Positions 22,901 through 33,888 of a stretch of 64,000 nt of DNA are shown in pieces. Where the stretch lies: positions 12,114,450 to 12,178,449 of the forward strand of contig NC_134026.1 in NCBI RefSeq assembly GCF_964204645.1, read 5' to 3'. The notes beneath the pieces were generated by a model. The model had not been told where the DNA came from. It did not search any database and was given only the letters and a program-made list of their open reading frames with translations. The position numbers and the translations under genes are program-made. Numbering within the stretch: the stretch's first letter is position 1; each line of letters opens with the position of its first letter. Origin of the DNA: Tubulanus polymorphus. Lineage: Eukaryota; Nemertea; Palaeonemertea; Tubulaniformes; Tubulanidae.

Positions 22901-23199
22901 CTTTTACTGAATGCTTGATTTTCTTTTTCTTACCTGAGCAGTAGTATAACTTTTGAGCTGACATTTTCAGTCAGCACTATCAGTGAACTTACTAACAGAC
23001 TGGTTATTACACATGGTTCACTTTGCCATTTGGTTTCATGGTGACACTGCTGACATTTCGTCTTCACGATGAGCTGGGTAGAAATAACTCTACGAAGGAC
23101 AGTGTTTTTCCCACGACACAAAATGCAAAACTTAAACTGTTCCAGCAATGCAGATTGGTCAACAATGAATTTGACCTCTTTTGTTATGACACTTCTGCT
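19953..23199 (-). pseudogene. Kolobok-type transposase gene, multi-exon, broken
   Basis: Exon-like pieces on the minus strand, with GT-AG borders: 23199-22934 (FKFCILCRGKNTVLRR and CQQCHHETKWQSEP), about 22690-22597 (RCDCAGHSAKYCSYSITDL), 22513-22353 (SSNAMEIEGLI, then FISDMHPSVYKW and SHYFDTWHCVKG), 20892-20721 (YGQTSSVEAFHSVLNHFAPK), 20402-20272 (MCRAILHYYENSGRLQAK) and 20161-19953 (YVDECIITAIKIATKEL to TAA). Order and motifs match Kolobok-superfamily transposases, whose acidic residues lie in the H-S-A-K-Y, D-x-H and E-A-F-H blocks. Breaks: a one-base shift in the third exon (about 22470) and a TGA in the fifth (about 20295). Copy B of the Helitron-like repeat sits in the intron between 20892 and 22353. 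Confidence 0.6.
21011..22006 (+). mobile_element. Helitron-like non-autonomous repeat, copy B
   Basis: This is the second copy of the block at 6889-7858, same orientation, with few substitutions plus small indels (for example a duplicated CTGGCAGATAACTAGT near 21583-21602 and a GTGAATACGCGCGTATT block near 21664). The same end structures are present: AGCTCTCG palindrome at the start, GGACCGTTGGTCC hairpin and CTAG at the end, followed by T. It lies in an intron of the Kolobok-type gene. Confidence 0.55.
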
Positions 23200-23286
23200 T
23201 CATCCCTGAAAAAAAATTATACTTATCATAGTTATGATATAAGTGTTGTAAAAAAACACCGTAGAAAATTTAAATCCTACCTGCCT

Positions 23287-23645
23287 TAAGGTCGCGTAAA
23301 ACTCGATAAACACTTCAAGCAAACACAGCGAACGATCTCCTTTCCCCCACAGCGAACGCTTAACGCTACTAGCCTATTTAGGCCTATGTATATGCGAAGG
23401 CCTAACATCCGGACAGATTGGTCGTAGGCCTATTGAATAACAACCCACCTAAATATCGTAAATTTTGTTTTGAAGTTCAATCCAATGAGTCCGTTAATAA
23501 ACGCAACAATTATACTGTGTTTGTTTGAGACAGTAAAGCTCAGCACCGGTAGGCCTAAAGCCGCGTCAAACTCGATAACACAAGCGACACAGCGAACGAT
23601 CCCTTTCCCCCACAGCGAATGCTTACTCCGAATGTCAAGTGTGAG
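23287..23645 (+). repeat. ~75-bp direct repeat pair
   Basis: Two copies (about 23287-23358 and 23560-23632) share 'CG(T/C)(A/C)AAACTCGATAA.AC' and ACAGCGAACGATC.C.TTTCCCCCACAGCGAA.GCTTA. They lie just upstream of the Kolobok-type gene and may be its subterminal sequence. No coding is seen between 23290 and 24000. Confidence 0.5.
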
Positions 23646-24026
23646 TCCAGCATACGGAAAGGATTGTGTTATATACTTGTATTTAGTAAATTCCTTGTGC
23701 ATTTGACAATGATCGGTATGTACTGTAGGAAATATAGAGTATTGATGGTATTGATATAGAGGTTGAAGCCCGCGGCCGAATAAAGTAATATATTCTTTTA
23801 TTTTGATACCTCGTCGACATAACAGCTTTTCTCCGCTGTATCACTTCGGCGTGTTTCGTTTAGGCCTACGACTCCCCGGTATACTTATGATTATCTTAGT
23901 AAATACACGGTTAATTTGGTAAAGAAAAATAGGTATTGTTAAACTAACTGCTTGAAGTCCGCAACCAAATCACTGGTAGTAATAAATTAATTTGTACTCG
24001 ATTCGATTCTCATGATGAGGAGAAAC

Positions 24027-25414
24027 TCGCAGCTGATCCCCGGAACGACGATGTAGTGACACACGTCGATTCGTCGATGTTTACGGCTCGACAATGCTTT
24101 TAAAATCAATCTAAAGTAGTAAATTTCCTGTATATCGGTAATATGATTTGATGAGGAAAATGGGCTATTGTTAAAATTAGTTTTTAAAAACCGCGACAGA
24201 CTGTGCAATCACTGGGTAATAAATTTGTTAATTTATGCTTGAATTGATAATCGACGTGACAAGAAACGTGCGGTAGATTTCGTAAAGACGACTTAGAAAA
24301 ACATGTCGGCTCTTTGAATGGGGCTCAATTTTCGCTGTTTACGGCCCGACAGTGCTTTTGTAACGTTGATTCTTCAAAATTCGCACGGAGTATTTGTAGA
24401 TCGAAGTGAGCTGAATGATATCAGACGGATTGTATCGGCAACAGCGGTAATGTAAAAAAGCCTATGTACTTTTGACAAAAAATGTGTGGAAAAAATAATA
24501 ATAATAATAATAATGATAATAAGAAACACGCGAATCTCAATAGGGTTTTCTGTGATGTAACAGAAAACCCTAAATATAGCTGCAAAGCAGCGATAACGGG
24601 TTTTCTGCACAGTCTAAGAATCCCGTTCAACGGTGGATTTCGACGAAGCATTTGATAAGGCACAACATCAGTCATTACTAAACAGGCTATTACGAAACAG
24701 TATCAATGATAGGTCGCCCAAATTGCTCAGCAGTTATCTCTGAACGAAAACTTGTAGCCGAAATCAACGGAACGCCTCATCTTGGAATAAGTCGATCAAA
24801 CTAGTGGAGTCACGCAAGGTAGTATCCTAAGTTGTCTTCTGTTTAATGTCCTGACAAATGACATACACAGTAATCCAACATACTCGCAGCTGATCCCCGG
24901 AACGACGATGTTGTGACACACGTCGATTTGTCGATGTTTACGGCTCGAAAGTGCTTTTAAAATCTAAAGTAGTAAATTTCCTGTGGATCGGTAATATGAT
25001 TTGATGAGGAAATTGGGCTATTGTTAAAATTAGTTTTTAAAAACCGCGACAGAATGTGCAATCTTTGGGTAATAAATTTGTTAATTTATGCTTGAATTGA
25101 TAATCGACGTGACAAGAAACGTGCGGTAGATTTCGTAAAGACGACTTAAAAAAACATGTCGGCTCTTTGAATGGGACTCAATTTTCGATGTTTACGGCCC
25201 GACAGTGCTTTTGTAGCGATGATTCTTCAAAATACGCACGGAGTATTTGTAGATCGAAGTGAGCTGAATGATATCAGACGGATTGTATCGGCAACAGTGG
25301 TAATGTAAAAAAGCCTATGTACTTTTGACAAAAAAGTGTGGAAAAAATAATAATAATAGTAATAAGAAACACGCGAATCTCAATAGGGTTTTCTGTGATG
25401 TAACAGAAAACCCT
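24027..25414. repeat. ~540-bp direct duplication flanking an RT scrap
   Basis: Copy 1 (24027-24573) and copy 2 (24883-25414) match over nearly their full length, from CGCAGCTGATCCCCGGAACG to the hairpin GGGTTTTCTGT...ACAGAAAACCC. Between them (24574-24882) lies a LINE reverse-transcriptase fragment. Frames within the copies occur on both strands and have no motif. Confidence 0.7.
24632..24885 (+). pseudogene. LINE reverse transcriptase fragment
   Basis: Two plus-strand frames carry VDFDEAFDKAQHQSLLNRLL and SPKLLSSYL, then GVTQGSILSCLLFNVLTNDI. These are RT palm motif A (D...AFD) and the QG-S-L-P/L-F-N block of non-LTR retrotransposons. Frame changes and an in-frame TGA near 24738 show it is dead. 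It sits exactly between the two copies of the ~540-bp repeat. Confidence 0.65.
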
Positions 25415-25585
25415 AATAATAAGAAACACGCGAATCTCAATAGGGTTTTCTGTAATGTAACAGAAAACCCTAATAATAAGAAACAGTCGAATCTCAATAG
25501 GGTTTTCTGTGAAGAAACAGAAAACCCTAATAATAATAATCACGCGAATCTCAATGGGGTTTTCTGTGAAGAAACAGAAAATGTA
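25352..25585. repeat. ~58-bp tandem repeat with a perfect hairpin, four units
   Basis: Each unit is AATAATAAGAAACACGCGAA-type sequence followed by TCTCAATAGGGTTTTCTGT, a 6-base loop (gatgta, aatgta, gaagaa, gaagaa) and ACAGAAAACCC. The stem is conserved in all units while the loop varies. A single unit also ends the upstream copy at 24520-24575. Open frames on both strands follow from the palindrome and are not genes. Confidence 0.8.
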
Positions 25586-25593
25586 TAGTAATG

Positions 25594-26148
25594 TATAATA
25601 GTAATGAAACCTAAAAGTTTGAGATACGTTTTCATAAAACTGTATCGACAGCTGTGAGCTTTGATAGTGGCAACCAAAACCTGGCAAGTGAGGATGGCAG
25701 GAGGTCCCATCATCACGCCATCTTGTTCTTTCCCTGCTTCTAGATCATAGGCTTTTTAGACATCGACAAAATGTGCCATGTGCCGATGGTGCTTCGCCAT
25801 CACAGCTCGCGCAGGTTTATTTTGCGCGAAGTAACAACTCGCGCAAATAGTCATTACGCGATCGCGTACCTACTTCGCGCAAATAGAGAAAACGGATCCA
25901 ATTTATAGCTCGACACCCAGTTTCATGAAAAAGTGTAAGCTATAATAGTAATGAAACCTAAAATTTTGAGATACGTTTTCATAAAACTGGATCGACAGCA
26001 GTGAGCTTTGATAGTGGCAACCAAAACCTGGCAAGTGAGGATGGCAGGAGGTCCCATCATCACGCCATCTTGTTCTTATCCCTGCTTCTAGATCATAGGC
26101 TTTTAGACATCGACAAAATGTGCCATGTGCCGATGGTGCTTCGCTATG
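25594..26148. repeat. ~205-bp direct repeat pair around a CpG-rich block
   Basis: 25594-25800 and 25937-26148 are near-identical (from TAATGAAACCTAAAA to GTGCCGATGGTGCTTCGC). Between them 25801-25905 is a CpG-dense stretch with inverted arms TTTTGCGCGAAGTA and TACTTCGCGCAAAT around a GCGATCGC core. The CpG-rich block looks inserted or amplified within the repeat. Confidence 0.65.
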
Positions 26149-26204
26149 GAAGGGGAAAGCCACCAAAAAATGGTTATATGTCATTCGATAATCAAAAGGT
26201 TTAA

Positions 26205-26360
26205 ATAGATGATGAAAAAATACAAAAAGATAGTGAAAACATATAAAACGGTGATGAAAACATGAAAAAATGTCAAAAGGTGATAAAAGGTCAATTGATG
26301 GTATTTTATCATATTTTCGTATCTTATCACCTTTTCATCTTTTACCACCTTTTTATTATC
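26205..26360. repeat. Imperfect purine/pyrimidine fold-back
   Basis: A run of GATGATGAAAAAATAC/AAGATAGTGAAAAC-type purine-rich sequence (26208-26290) is followed by its rough complement TTATCACCTTTTCATCTTTT/ACCACCTTTTTATTATC (26320-26358). Simple-sequence composition explains much of it. No coding. Confidence 0.4.
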
Positions 26361-26669
26361 TTTCAACGGTTGCCAATAGCAACTCGCGAGGTACATACTT
26401 CATCCAATACGGAATAGAGACCACTGTCTCATCTACAAATTCTGCGCAGGCGTATTTGTAATATTGACTACTGCACCATCTATATACGAGATGAAGTACA
26501 ATATAGTTTATTGAATTGGAATTGAATTGCTGAACGTATGCACGTATACGCTTAATTTTTGGCGTTTGCCGTCTCCTACTCTTATTGTATCATCAGGTAC
26601 TTTAACATTAATTTCCATGTAGGCCCAGGCTAACTACAAAAATGTACGAAGTACTATCATATTACTAAC

Positions 26670-27205
26670 TATACATATTACAAAGTCTATTCATTTGAAA
26701 TAACTCATTTTTCGGTGCAAGGTCTCTTCCTTCCAATTCGGACCAATGAGACCATCGCCATGTATTCCCCCTTTGACATCTCCTAGTAACTCCCCCCTCA
26801 AATACACTTCTATGACAAGGAATAATGCTTTCTGTGCATATAACATATCAGCAAAGTCTATTTATTTGAAATAATTCATTTTTTGTTGCAAGGTCTCTTC
26901 CTTCCAATTTGGAACAATTAGACCATCGCCATGTATTCCCCCTTCGACATCTCCTAGTAACTCCCCCCTCAAATACACTTCTATGACAAGGAATAGTGCT
27001 TTTTGTTTACATAGTAAAATTAAGGAAGTCTATTTGTTTATTTGTTTGAAATTATTCATTTTTTGGGTGAAGGTCTCTTCCTTCCAATTCGGGCCAATGA
27101 GACTCTTCCTTCCAATATGGAACAATGAGACCATCGCCACTACACCTTCCACATCTCCTACATACTTGTACCCTTGAATACTTCTATTGCAAGGGTGCCT
27201 TCGTT
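26670..27205. repeat. ~165-bp tandem repeat, three units
   Basis: Units start near 26688, 26862 and 27027. Each has AAGGTCTCTTCCTTCCAAT, ATGAGACCATCGCCATGTAT, CATCTCCTAGTAACTCCCCC and CACTTCTATGACAAGG-type segments. The third is partly rearranged, with the CTTCCTTCCAAT piece doubled. Non-coding. Confidence 0.75.
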
Positions 27206-29115
27206 GTGTATAACTGTATTTAAGAAACTTTATTATAAGGCTACAGATCAGATATAAGCTACGTCATAACGGGTTGCAATGAATCACGATTACATGATAT
27301 AGACCGTGCTGTATGTAGAAACATGTATGTTCATAACTTAGAAAATGTTTGACATCCTAGATACAAAAGCAAGTTAAGAATCCATCTGAACAAGCAAGAA
27401 ATAAGTGAAGGCTGTTTCAATTTGCATATTAGCACATATTCAATCATTCAAAAAAGTAGGACCAAACATACGCCTTGACCCAAACTGATATATGATGAGC
27501 ACATTCAAACATTAAATAAGTTGGATCAAACATACGCCTATGAGTCGGTCAATTAGAGGAGAGAACTGGTCCAGCATCGTTACTCATTAAAATAATGATC
27601 TACGGGAATAGTACAATTTTTACATTCAATCATTTAATATTTCTTAGTCAGATGTTACAAAAATATCTTCATCTTTACATGCCATTTTCACTGTCTGTTT
27701 ATACAGTCAAACTTGGTTAAAATATGACTCTCTCGTCTCATATTGGACAAGCACACTACTTAATGCCAAAAGTTCATCTAAATACAAATCCCTTAAAGTA
27801 TGAACCCATTGACAATGTGGGACACCTGAATTATTCGAAATTTTCATAATGTAAGTAATGCCTGAAAATGCTTTTTAGGTAGGATTTTCCAAAAATCTTT
27901 CGTTCTTTGTGTTTTCTTATTATAGACGGTCAATGAAATACCAGAAATGTATGTCACTTTTTTGTAGGTCTCAAGATTTGGCATTAAAAAGTGGTTTGAC
28001 TAAACACTGTATTATATGAGAATTAACAAAGAAATCCATTCGAATACATGTACTAAAAGATAAATCATTGACATTGAAAAACAATATAAGACAGTCATTG
28101 CTTATAACTGGAATCTAACAGCACTTAAAAAAAATATTGCTAGATTAAGTGAATTTTGAGTTACAGTAACTTTTCATAGAGGAAACTGTAAGTAGAACTA
28201 GATGTCTAGGGAACTGCCTACTTGGGAAGGTCTATCTGGGACTAAGGACAGACAAAACTGACAAACCGATCAGATAGACACTGGGTGCCATTCATACTCA
28301 AGACAGTTCATTTATGAATGTAGAACAATTTTCATATACAACTTAGTCACAATTTTGAATTTAATGTAATTTAAGGAGGAGGTGCTGAGTCACCTTGACC
28401 TTGATGGACTTTATATATGCTGCATAGATGCATATTGGGTAGGTAAATCCACACAGCACCAATCCTGTCGTCCGTCTATCAATGGGGTGAGTACTAAATG
28501 CATTGATGTACATGCGGCTTGCGCAGTATTCTTTCTCTACACAACACAATAGACTCTGCCTAAACCAATGCCGGTCAATTCGGTAATTTGCTCAACTTTG
28601 TAGAATAATCTTAAGTTTTGCGCTACCAATTTCGTATCATCGTTACTTCAACAAATGACAAGCAGTTAGCCAGATACAGTCCTCTTTCTTCTTTATAACT
28701 TCTAGCAAAACCTAGAACGATATATGTAAATACATAGCCTAAATTCCAATGAATCTAATCTTTGTTCTAGCATTTTATAATCTAGCGTAATATGTTGTTA
28801 TAATAGCTCAATCGATGCGTTTAAAACTTTGCATCCTCAAATTTTTTTAAAGCAAGCACAGTCGACTCCGCTTACCTCAGATCTCTTTGGAACCAGGATT
28901 TGCTGTCCGAGCTACATAATATTACAACGTTAGGAAGGCAAATTTGAATGGAATATGAAGCAAAGGGACCAAAATTTCGGCCCGAGATAAAAGAATTCGA
29001 GACTTCTACAGATCCAACATAGGTGGAGTCTACTGTATTTCACATTATATTGCAAATAAGCAAAACAAGGAAAATAGTTTCAGTATACTAAAAAAGATAG
29101 AAAATACCTCAGTAT
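27206..29115. other. No gene recognised
   Basis: AT-rich unique-looking sequence. The one longer frame (28361-28549, minus) has no motif. Several AATAAA/ATTAAA sites on the minus strand could serve the small exons at 29116-29410, but none stands out. Confidence 0.35.
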
Positions 29116-29410
29116 CAGGCTTTAACAGGTTTCTGCACAATTCCATCGAGCTTCGAATCTGAAGTGGAAATTAAAAAGTCTGAACATTTCAAGAGAAAAT
29201 AATACATGAAAATATCTTTAGATTACTAAGGTACCTATAACTGTTCACTTCAATAGCATCAAAGGAATTTAAATGACCCCGTACTTATTCCAGAGATAAC
29301 CAAGAAGATAATAAGAGATACATGTACATACCTGTGAATCTGAAAATGGTCCTTTCACATTTTGGTCGATACAACGGCAATTGGTGGTTCTCAACGACAC
29401 ATCTTACATT
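29116..29410 (-). CDS. Two putative 3' exons, unrecognised gene
   Basis: On the minus strand an exon from 29410 (acceptor ATTACATTTCAG) to 29332 (donor CACAG|GTATGT) encodes VRCVVENHQLPLYRPKCERT. The next, 29159-29116 (acceptor TCCACTTCAG), joins in phase to give SKLDGIVQKPVKA and a TGA stop. Acceptors, donor and phase agree, which supports a real spliced gene, but the peptide is too short to identify. It lies downstream of the PHD exon at 30265-30463 on the same strand, although the phases show another exon would be needed between them. Confidence 0.4.
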
Positions 29411-30264
29411 CTGAAATGTAATAAGAGACTGAGACTCAGTATTCCTGAACACACGAGTGCGAACTGATTTAAAATTCAACATATTTTTTCATAATGCGAC
29501 TATAGTATTGAGGTATTATAAAAGTACACAATTGCATGCAAGCATCATCATATCCTGCACTTGTAGATTATGAAAAATATGCCACTTCTAGGTCTCAGAA
29601 TACATTGAAAGGAGTTCTCTTTTTTTCTGTTCAATATTTAAAATTTGAATTATAATTAAATATTATTACCATCAAAACTTAATTTACGCACCTTACACAA
29701 CTTTCTGCTTAGAGTAACTGGCTGGCTATACCACGATTTACTATAATGAAAAGTAACAACACAGATGAGCATCAACAAAACATATCCAGGAATTTTAAAT
29801 TGGTCAAGGGCATCCATTCATTTACTAAGCGGGCTGTAAGTATAGGTTATAAACTGATTAATGATCTGTTTGGCATATACTGGCGTCGATGGCGATATAG
29901 CCAGACAGCTGAATTTCCCATACAGATCATTAATCGGTTTACGGCCATTTTATAAACCGAGGCAGACCATTTAAGACCAATAATGCATAAACCTGTTTGT
30001 GAAATACACCTAATCATGACTGTGACATTTCAATCGATTTACATACTTACTTGATTTATACTCGATAAAGAAAGTTCTTTGAAAATGATGACTAAAAACC
30101 ATGTAACAGACATTGTTATGAACTGTCTAAAAATCTAGTGTTTTGCATTAGGTTTCACGTCTCAGTCAAAGTCAAACAAACAATCAACCTGTTTCTGATA
30201 TTGCATTATTAATTCATTTAACGATTTTTGTAGTGCTCATAATATTTAAACTTAATCAACTTAC

Positions 30265-30463
30265 TCTAAAATATGTGTTGTACATATACCACACTTGTGA
30301 TCATCTGCTGTTTCCAAGTCACTTTTTGGGAGTGACTCTCCTAGGCAGGCGATGTGGTACCACTGCCAGCATTGCATACACTCGACCCATTCCTCCTGTG
30401 TAGGATTGCTGCAGCAACCTATAGCACCTGCCCCACAGATCTCTTTGCTGCCACCAAGAAATC
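30265..30463 (-). CDS. PHD-finger exon
   Basis: After an acceptor (CTGTCCCAG next to 30463) the minus strand reads KEICGAGAIGCCSNPTQEEW, VECMQCWQWYHIACLGESLP and, further on, DDHKCGICTTHI, then a donor GA|GTAAGT. The C...C, C-x2-C, H-x2-C, C-x2-C spacing with aromatic residues (WYH) is a PHD zinc finger, a reader of histone H3 tails in animals and also found in some transposon proteins. The rest of the gene is not located; 29.1-29.4 kb exons may follow. 30600-31080 downstream on the plus strand holds nothing I recognise. Confidence 0.6.
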
Positions 30464-31084
30464 CTGGGACAGTACAGACAGCTGGTATTATATGACCGAA
30501 ACTGGAAGATTTATATGGTTAGTCATCTTTGATTGTTTTCATTTATCCACTCACATCTAAACATAAACCAGTAGTTGTTAAGTGGTAGCATTATAATATC
30601 GATCCCATTGAACTATAGTACAATGCGAGTTCATTAAAAACCTACCGTTTTGATCCGGGTTTTGTTGGTACCCAACACACATTTATCACTTTTATTGGCA
30701 TTTGTATACCATATACTGCTTCTTTATATGGTTTATCAATTTCCTTCGCTCCTTGACAATGCTGCTGAATGGTTATTGCAAATGTACAGCAAGCAAGTTG
30801 AAAATGAATAAGAGCTGGAAAGACATGAATACTTCATCAGTACAGTTGACCACGGTTATATTGTAGGCTTTTGTATCGTAGAAATGGTTATATCGTATTT
30901 TCTATTTTGTCCATATATTTCTATTCCTTCAGTGTTAACCCGGTATATATCGTACAGTGGTTATATTCTAGCAAAACTGCGACATTTTACTACAACAATA
31001 TAACCGTGGTCGACTGTATATGCAGCAACATTTCTTAAAAGGGATATTCAGTAGGATCAAAAGTGCCTAAGAATCTATTCCAAA

Positions 31085-33886
31085 ATTTCAATATCAACTA
31101 GGGATCCAGGGACACCACGCCCACTTGGGAAGTGCTTTGAAATGCTTAACAGAAAATGTCAATATTCAACGCCCCCTGGTGAACATATTAAGAATGCAAT
31201 GACCTTACAACTCATCACAATCATAGAACATGTCATGAGCTACAATTTTGCAATTGATTGTGGTTATAATATATGCCTGGGCACAATAAAATATGAAAAT
31301 AGTAAGTTATTCGGCTATTCAATGCCCCTGGTGACCATATTCGATGGATTCTTTTGAACACATCGTGATGCTCTGGATCTTGTTATCTAGACTATTGGAC
31401 AAATTTTATATACACAAGGTGAAAAACTTTGTTCGGTGTACACACAGAGAGACTCGCAGAGACAATTAGTTTGAGTAGCCTAATAGCAATAATGTGTTCA
31501 TAAGCTGGCTGCTTACCAATTATAATCAACAGTTACTTGCCAATCACTAACACTATCAATTTAAATCAATTAATTCGATATTTCTAAGATTAACTAGGGG
31601 TCCAGGGACACCATGCCCACTTGGAAAGTGGTTTCAAATGCTCAACAATCTGACAATTTCAATATTCAACACCGCCTGGTGACCATATACAAAAACCAAT
31701 GACCTTGAAACTCACCACAATCATAGAATATGTCACAAGCTACAATTTTGCAATTCATTGTGGTTACAAAATATGCCTGGGTACCAATAGAATATGAAAA
31801 TAGTTAGTTATTCGGATATACAATGCCCCCTGTTGACCATATACAAGAACAAATGACCTTGAAACTCATCACAATTATAGAACATGTCATGAGCTACAAT
31901 TTTGCAATTGATTGTGGTTACAAAATATGTCTGGGTACCAATAAATAGGAAAATACTAAGTTATTCGACTATTCAACGCCCCCTGGTGACCATATACAAA
32001 ACCAATGACCTTGAAACTCAAGACACAATCATACAACATGTCATAAGCTACAACTTTGCAATTGATTGTGGTTACAAAATATCCATAGGTGCCAATTTAA
32101 TTAGGCAAATTGTATATAATTCAATATTCAACTCTCCCTGGTGGCGAAAAAAACCCTGGGTAAACCCAATTCCACGTGAGGAGATGAATACTACGACAGT
32201 GATACTTTTTATCAAATATCAAGACTATAAGTCAAAACCTGTCGATAATTTCCTTTAAAAGCCTTTTTGTGAGGACTGATGACACTAAGATGGCCGCCGA
32301 TTGCGTCACGCTTGACCGATGAAAGAATCTGTTGATATGTATAAAGAGCCATTCTTAAGGTATAAGCATCGTGAATTTCAGCGAAAAATGTCAAACCATT
32401 TAGAGGCTACAGGTCTTGGAATTCAGAACAAAAATGTCCTTTTTGGGCACAAAAAAGGTCACAAGACGGCCATCTTGGGTCCGATCGACCCAATTTTTTT
32501 ATACTGGTGCACCATAGGGGGATACAAACACTTTTGAAAGATAATTGATCAAAGCGTTTTCAAAATTTCCCAAGAAAACTTCAGAAATGTGTAAAAAGTG
32601 CTGATTTTGGCGAACAACAATGGTTTCCAGTCGGCCATCTTGATTTTGATCGGGCCAGTTTTCGGGCAGAAGATCAGTTTGAACAATAAATGGTGTGCCA
32701 TAAAGAAATGATTTAAAATGACGTACACCATACAGTATTGCTGCTAGTTCTTTGCGTGTGGTATTATAGTTTAATTCTGCCTTGGTTAATTGTTTCGATA
32801 CATACGCAATTGGGTGCTCTTTTCCATCATCAGATATTTGACTCAAAACCTTACCACATGCTACATTACTAGCGTCACACTGCAGTACGAATGAATTGTC
32901 AAAATCAGGGAATTTGAGAATTGGATCCGATTGTAATGCTAATTTCAGAGTTTCGAACGATTTCTGACACTCATCCGACCATGTGAATTTTATATCCTTT
33001 TGTAACAATGATGTCAAAGGTTTTGCTATCGTGGCATAATCTTTTACAAATGACCTATAAAACCCAGTGAGCCCTAAAAATGTTACACATGTATCTACCC
33101 TAGACACATCTTCAGCCCAAAAACTGGCCCTGTCAGATTCAAGATGGCCGACTGGCAGCCATTGTTGTTCGCCAAAATCAGCACTTTTTACACATTTTTG
33201 AACTTTTTGAGGGGAATTTTGAAGACGCTTTGATCAATTACCTGGATCTTTTGGATATATGTGAATTCCCCCAGGGCACATCAGCATAACAAAAAATGGG
33301 TCGATCGGACTCAAGATGGCCGTCCTATGACCTTTTTAGTGCCAAAAATGTTAATTTTGGCCCAAATTCTGAGTCCTGTAGCTTCCTACTGGTTTATCAT
33401 TTCTCATTGCAATTTGTGATGGGTATTCTTTGGAAAGGGATGTTTTATACCTGAGACAGGTATTTTTCATCAGCCAATTATGACGCAATTGGCGGCCATC
33501 TTGGTGTCAGCAGTACTCGTTCGTAAGTGGGAAAAAGTTTGTCCACAAAATATTGATACCTAAGCGTATTTTGTTACCACAATCATTTAGAAAGTTGTAG
33601 CTCATAACGTGTTCTATGATTGTGGTGAGTTTCAAGGTCATTGGTTTTTGTATATGGCCACCAGGGGGCGTTGAATAATGCAATATCTTAGTATTTCTAT
33701 ATTATATTCGTATCAATGCTTATTTTGTAACCACAATCAATTGCAAAGTTGTAGCTCATGACATCATCTATGATTCTGGCAAGTTTTAAGGCCATTAGTT
33801 ATTCTATATGGTCACCAGGGGGCGTTGAATAGTAGAATAACTTAGTATTTCCTTATTATATTGGTACCTAGGCATATTAGTAATAG
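31085..33886. mobile_element. Large fold-back element with tandem arms and a gypsy fragment in the centre
   Basis: The left arm (31085-32690) and right arm (33115-33886) are imperfect inverted copies. In the inner part, 32525-32665 pairs with 33117-33240 (about 88 percent by eye, around AAAAAGTGCTGATTTTGGCG). Farther out, the left arm has three to four ~150-bp tandem units (31142, 31640, 31795, 31950; core CAATTTTGCAATTGATTGTGG and GACCTTGAAACTCA), with two inverted units in the right arm (33560-33860). A Ty3/gypsy pol fragment occupies the middle. No transposase is encoded. Confidence 0.65.
32668..33115 (-). pseudogene. Ty3/gypsy pol fragment (RT end and RNase H)
   Basis: The minus-strand frame starting near 33107 reads FLGLTGFYRSFVKDYATIAK (end of RT/connection), FTWSDECQKSFETLKLAL, then RNase H: FVLQCDASNVACGKVLSQ, HPIAYVSKQLTKAELNYNTT and KELAAILYGVRHF. 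These are the hallmark segments of Ty3/gypsy (Metaviridae-type) pol. Both ends break abruptly into the fold-back arms (about 33115 and 32668); the frame then continues into arm sequence to 32499 by chance. No LTRs are seen. Confidence 0.85.
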
Positions 33887-33888
33887 GG

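Noticed and set aside
25352-25585. CRISPR-like array
   Set aside because: Repeats are contiguous with no unique spacers and lie in eukaryotic DNA.
25274-25687. Overlapping long ORFs on both strands
   Set aside because: They arise from a tandem palindromic repeat that is open in several frames; no motif.
32210-32537. Short ORFs in the fold-back arms, and the C-terminal 55 codons of the gypsy frame
   Set aside because: They read through non-coding arm sequence that is also present, inverted, on the other side.
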